Assembly (NCBI GenBank): GCA_016463045.1
Contig: JAEMSB010000260.1
Span: forward strand, 1 to 6,802
DNA length: 6,802 bases
DNA from: Niveispirillum sp.
GTDB taxonomy: Bacteria; Pseudomonadota; Alphaproteobacteria; Azospirillales; Azospirillaceae
Direction of reading: 5' to 3'
The notes under the pieces: model-generated
Databases searched by the model: none
What the model was told of the DNA's origin: nothing
Seen by the model: the letters and a program-made list of their open reading frames with translations, nothing else
Position numbers and translations under genes: made by a program
Part shown: positions 5,614 through 6,802 of the stretch, one piece after another
Layout of the letters: every line of letters starts with the position of its first letter
How positions within the stretch are numbered: position 1 is the stretch's first letter

Positions 5614-5907
5614 ATGAGAATGGCAATCTATGCGACCCGCATGCGGGACAAGCTGACAGAGGCTCTAAACCCGCAAAGCCTGACCATCAAGGATGTCTCG
5701 CACCATCATGCCGGCCATGCGGGCGCCGACCAGCCGGGCGGCGAAACCCATTTCGATGTGGTCATCGTCTCGGACCGGTTCGAGGGGCTGGGGCGCGTGG
5801 CACGCCAGCGTCTTGTGTATGGCGCCGTGTCGGCGGAACTGGCCGAACGGGTGCATGCCTTGTCGATCCAGGCCCTGACAGCGGAGGAAGCGGCAAAGCA
5901 AGCGTAG
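5614..5907 (+). CDS. BolA family protein
   Basis: A 97-residue BolA-family protein. BolA proteins partner with monothiol glutaredoxins to bind [2Fe-2S] clusters and act in iron-sulfur trafficking and stress-related regulation. The family signature is clear: DVSHHHAGHAG (27-37), THFDVVIVSDRFEG (45-58), RQRLVYGAV (64-72) and the invariant-histidine segment VHALSIQALT (80-89, H81). The start at 5614 is the first ATG; ATGs at codons 3 and 10 are alternatives, and none has a good ribosome-binding site. The subtype (BolA, BolB/YrbA-like) cannot be settled from sequence alone. Proximity to the J-protein and cobS genes matches a neighbourhood often seen in Alphaproteobacteria, here with a transporter between and the strands diverging. 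The TAG stop and the last base or two of the preceding codon belong to a repeat element that begins inside the gene end. Confidence 0.93.
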   Translation: MRMAIYATRMRDKLTEALNPQSLTIKDVSHHHAGHAGADQPGGETHFDVVIVSDRFEGLGRVARQRLVYGAVSAELAERVHALSIQALTAEEAAKQA

Positions 5908-5995
5908 GGCAGGTCGAGGCGAAAGCCGAGCTCTGACAGAAAAGGCTTTCAATCCGATGCTGTCGGGGCTCGCCTCCGGCTCGACCCGACCTACG
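5903..5995. repeat. REPIN-like pair of inverted GTAG-type REP hairpins
   Basis: Two REP-like units face each other. The left unit (5904-5938, plus strand) and the right unit (5961-5994, minus strand) share one layout: GTAG, a 6-base outer stem, TCGA, a 3-base inner stem, a 3- or 4-base loop, the complementary 3 bases, GAGC, the complementary 6 bases, then A. The outer stem is perfect in the right unit (GTCGGG/CCCGAC) and has one mismatch and one wobble in the left. The inner stem is GGC/GCC on the left and GCC/GGC on the right, a compensated change. The units can also pair with each other as one long hairpin ending in CGTAG/CTACG. GTAG-headed REPs are the known substrates of RAYT (REP-associated tyrosine transposase) enzymes; no RAYT gene is present here. 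It may also terminate bolA transcription. Confidence 0.78.
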
Positions 5996-6006
5996 GTATG
6001 ATGGCT

Positions 6007-6100
6007 GCCAGCGACCACCCGCCGCAGGGTATGTTGCATCGCAACATGACACTCTGTACCCTGTGCTGGCGGGGGTACCTCCCCTGCCTGAAGAAGGGGA
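6007..6100 (+). promoter_or_regulatory. Structured leader with competing hairpins before the phasin-like gene
   Basis: Several stems overlap here. GCCAGC (6007-6012) can pair with GCTGGC (6065-6070), CAGGGTA (6025-6031) with TACCCTG (6057-6063), and TGTTGC (6032-6037) with GCAACA (6041-6046), making a nested structure. A strong 8-bp hairpin (6068-6075 with 6081-6088) competes with the outermost stem. A third option pairs TCCCCT (6080-6085) with AGGGGA (6095-6100), covering the ribosome-binding sequence of the next gene. A TATGAT box (5997-6002) stands at a suitable distance for a promoter but lacks a recognisable -35. The pattern resembles a translational switch; no known riboswitch class was recognised. 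Confidence 0.4.
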
Positions 6101-6103
6101 CGG

Positions 6104-6622
6104 ATGATGACGCGTGAAACCCCGACGCCCTTGGCCGCCCGTGGAGCGGAGGTCGCGGCCGAACTGACGGCGACGGCCATGGTCCTGGGTGAGACCTTGT
6201 GGGCAGCGCAGCAAACCATCGGTCTGCGCGCCGTCCGGCTGGCCGCTGCCGGGTTCGATCCGGCCCGCCTTCAGGACCCCGAATTCACCACCATGGTCTG
6301 GGAAAAGCTGGATGCCGCGCTGGAGGCCCAGCGTGCCCTGGCATCCGGCCTATGGGCCTTTTCCGATGTCTGGATGGAATGGCTGGCGCAGCAGGTGACG
6401 GCCACGGCCCAGGCCGGGATGGAGATGGCGGCCCCGCCCGACCCCATCCGCTATGGCGGTGCCGCCAGCGATTATGTCGAGACCAGCCTGAATGCCGCGG
6501 AAATCGCCTGTGGCCGTATGGCGCTGGAAGCCTCGCGCTTGGGTGGGCGCGGCCTGGCCCCCTATCACCGCGCCACCAATGAGAATGCCCGGCGGCTGCT
6601 GAGTGCTGCCGGAGAGGGCTGA
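6104..6622 (+). CDS. Phasin-like helical protein
   Basis: A 172-residue, alanine-rich, almost entirely helical cytoplasmic protein without signal peptide or membrane segment. Residues 15-45 and 65-107 look like amphipathic helices with many Ala, Gln and Trp (W33, W66, W84, W90, W93). The C-terminus LAPYHRATNENARRLLSAA (151-169) strongly resembles the P-x-H-x-R-x2-A-N-x-R-R-L ending of phasin-family proteins, which coat polyhydroxyalkanoate granules. This family call rests on that tail and the overall character, not on a catalytic motif, so a general helical hypothetical protein remains possible. Two adjacent ATGs (6104, 6107) can serve as start; AAGGGG at 6094-6099 is the ribosome-binding sequence and fits the second slightly better. 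That sequence can be sequestered by an upstream CCCCT. The next gene starts 39 bases downstream on the same strand, probably in the same operon. Confidence 0.6.
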   Translation: MMTRETPTPLAARGAEVAAELTATAMVLGETLWAAQQTIGLRAVRLAAAGFDPARLQDPEFTTMVWEKLDAALEAQRALASGLWAFSDVWMEWLAQQVTATAQAGMEMAAPPDPIRYGGAASDYVETSLNAAEIACGRMALEASRLGGRGLAPYHRATNENARRLLSAAGEG

Positions 6623-6661
6623 ACGCACCTGACGCGATAAAATCATCATCAGGAGGGGGTT

Positions 6662-6802
6662 ATGGGGCTGTTCGTATACGGAAGGCCCAAGCCTGGACGG
6701 ATGTTTCGTGCCATACTGTCGCGCAGGGACAGTCCCGGAACCCGTGTGATGCCAGATACCATTCCCCCCGTCGCCCCCCGCAGCCCCGCCACCAGCGAGG
6801 GC
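6662..6802 (+). CDS. Unrecognised gene, N-terminal 47 codons only
   Basis: An open frame running off the right edge. A perfect AGGAGG (6651-6656) lies five bases before the ATG at 6662, the strongest ribosome-binding site in the window, so a real gene start is very likely. The visible N-terminus begins MGLFVYGRPKPGRMF and is basic, then becomes proline-rich (PPVAPRSPATSEG), with no signal peptide and no domain. In-frame Mets at codons 14 and 30 are alternative starts but have no ribosome-binding site. Position directly after a phasin-like gene would suit a polyhydroxyalkanoate enzyme such as a synthase, but nothing visible in the protein shows that. Confidence 0.7.
   Translation, partial: MGLFVYGRPKPGRMFRAILSRRDSPGTRVMPDTIPPVAPRSPATSEG

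Noticed and set aside
5072..5626. 184-codon minus-strand frame overlapping the transporter, and the plus-strand frame extending bolA upstream to 4882
   Set aside because: Both are out-of-frame or upstream readings of the transporter region. BolA homology begins only near codon 10 of the 97-residue form.
5803..5811. BolA carries RQR where many homologs have RHR
   Set aside because: Gln at this site occurs in other alphaproteobacterial BolA proteins as far as I recall, and the invariant His in VHAL is retained, so it is not evidence of lost function.

Overview
The window is GC-rich DNA that reads best as a stretch of alphaproteobacterial chromosome, most likely from a Rhodospirillales/Azospirillaceae-type organism. 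This placement is an inference from gene content: an aerobic cobaltochelatase pair (cobS, cobT), a J-domain protein next to cobS, a bolA gene nearby, and a phasin-like gene. No rRNA, tRNA, CRISPR array, insertion sequence or phage gene is visible.

Minus-strand block (positions 1-5553, transcribed right to left). In transcription order it holds a ten-helix EamA/DMT-type transporter, a J-domain protein with a Cys/His-rich N-terminus, cobS (AAA+ ATPase subunit of the CobNST cobaltochelatase), a clear intrinsic terminator, two tandem paralogous genes for small exported two-cysteine proteins, and cobT (VWA/MIDAS subunit of the same chelatase, running off the left edge). CobS and CobT work together as an ATP-driven chaperone that loads cobalt through CobN into hydrogenobyrinic acid a,c-diamide. 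Here the two genes are separated by about 1.07 kb that carries the cobS terminator and the duplicated small-protein pair, so cobT probably has its own promoter.

Plus-strand block (5614-6802). A bolA-family gene is divergent from the transporter across a 60-base spacer. Its stop codon lies inside a 93-base pair of inverted GTAG-type REP hairpins (a REPIN-like element). A roughly 100-base leader with several mutually exclusive hairpins follows, then a 172-residue phasin-like protein, and finally the first 47 codons of an unrecognised gene behind a perfect Shine-Dalgarno sequence, cut by the window edge.

Most of the window is ordinary core metabolism. The parts that stand out are the recently duplicated small exported proteins lodged between cobS and cobT, the REPIN-like element at the end of bolA, the structured leader in front of the phasin-like gene, and a probably leaderless J-protein/cobS transcript. 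I see no convincing sign of a wholly new multi-gene system.
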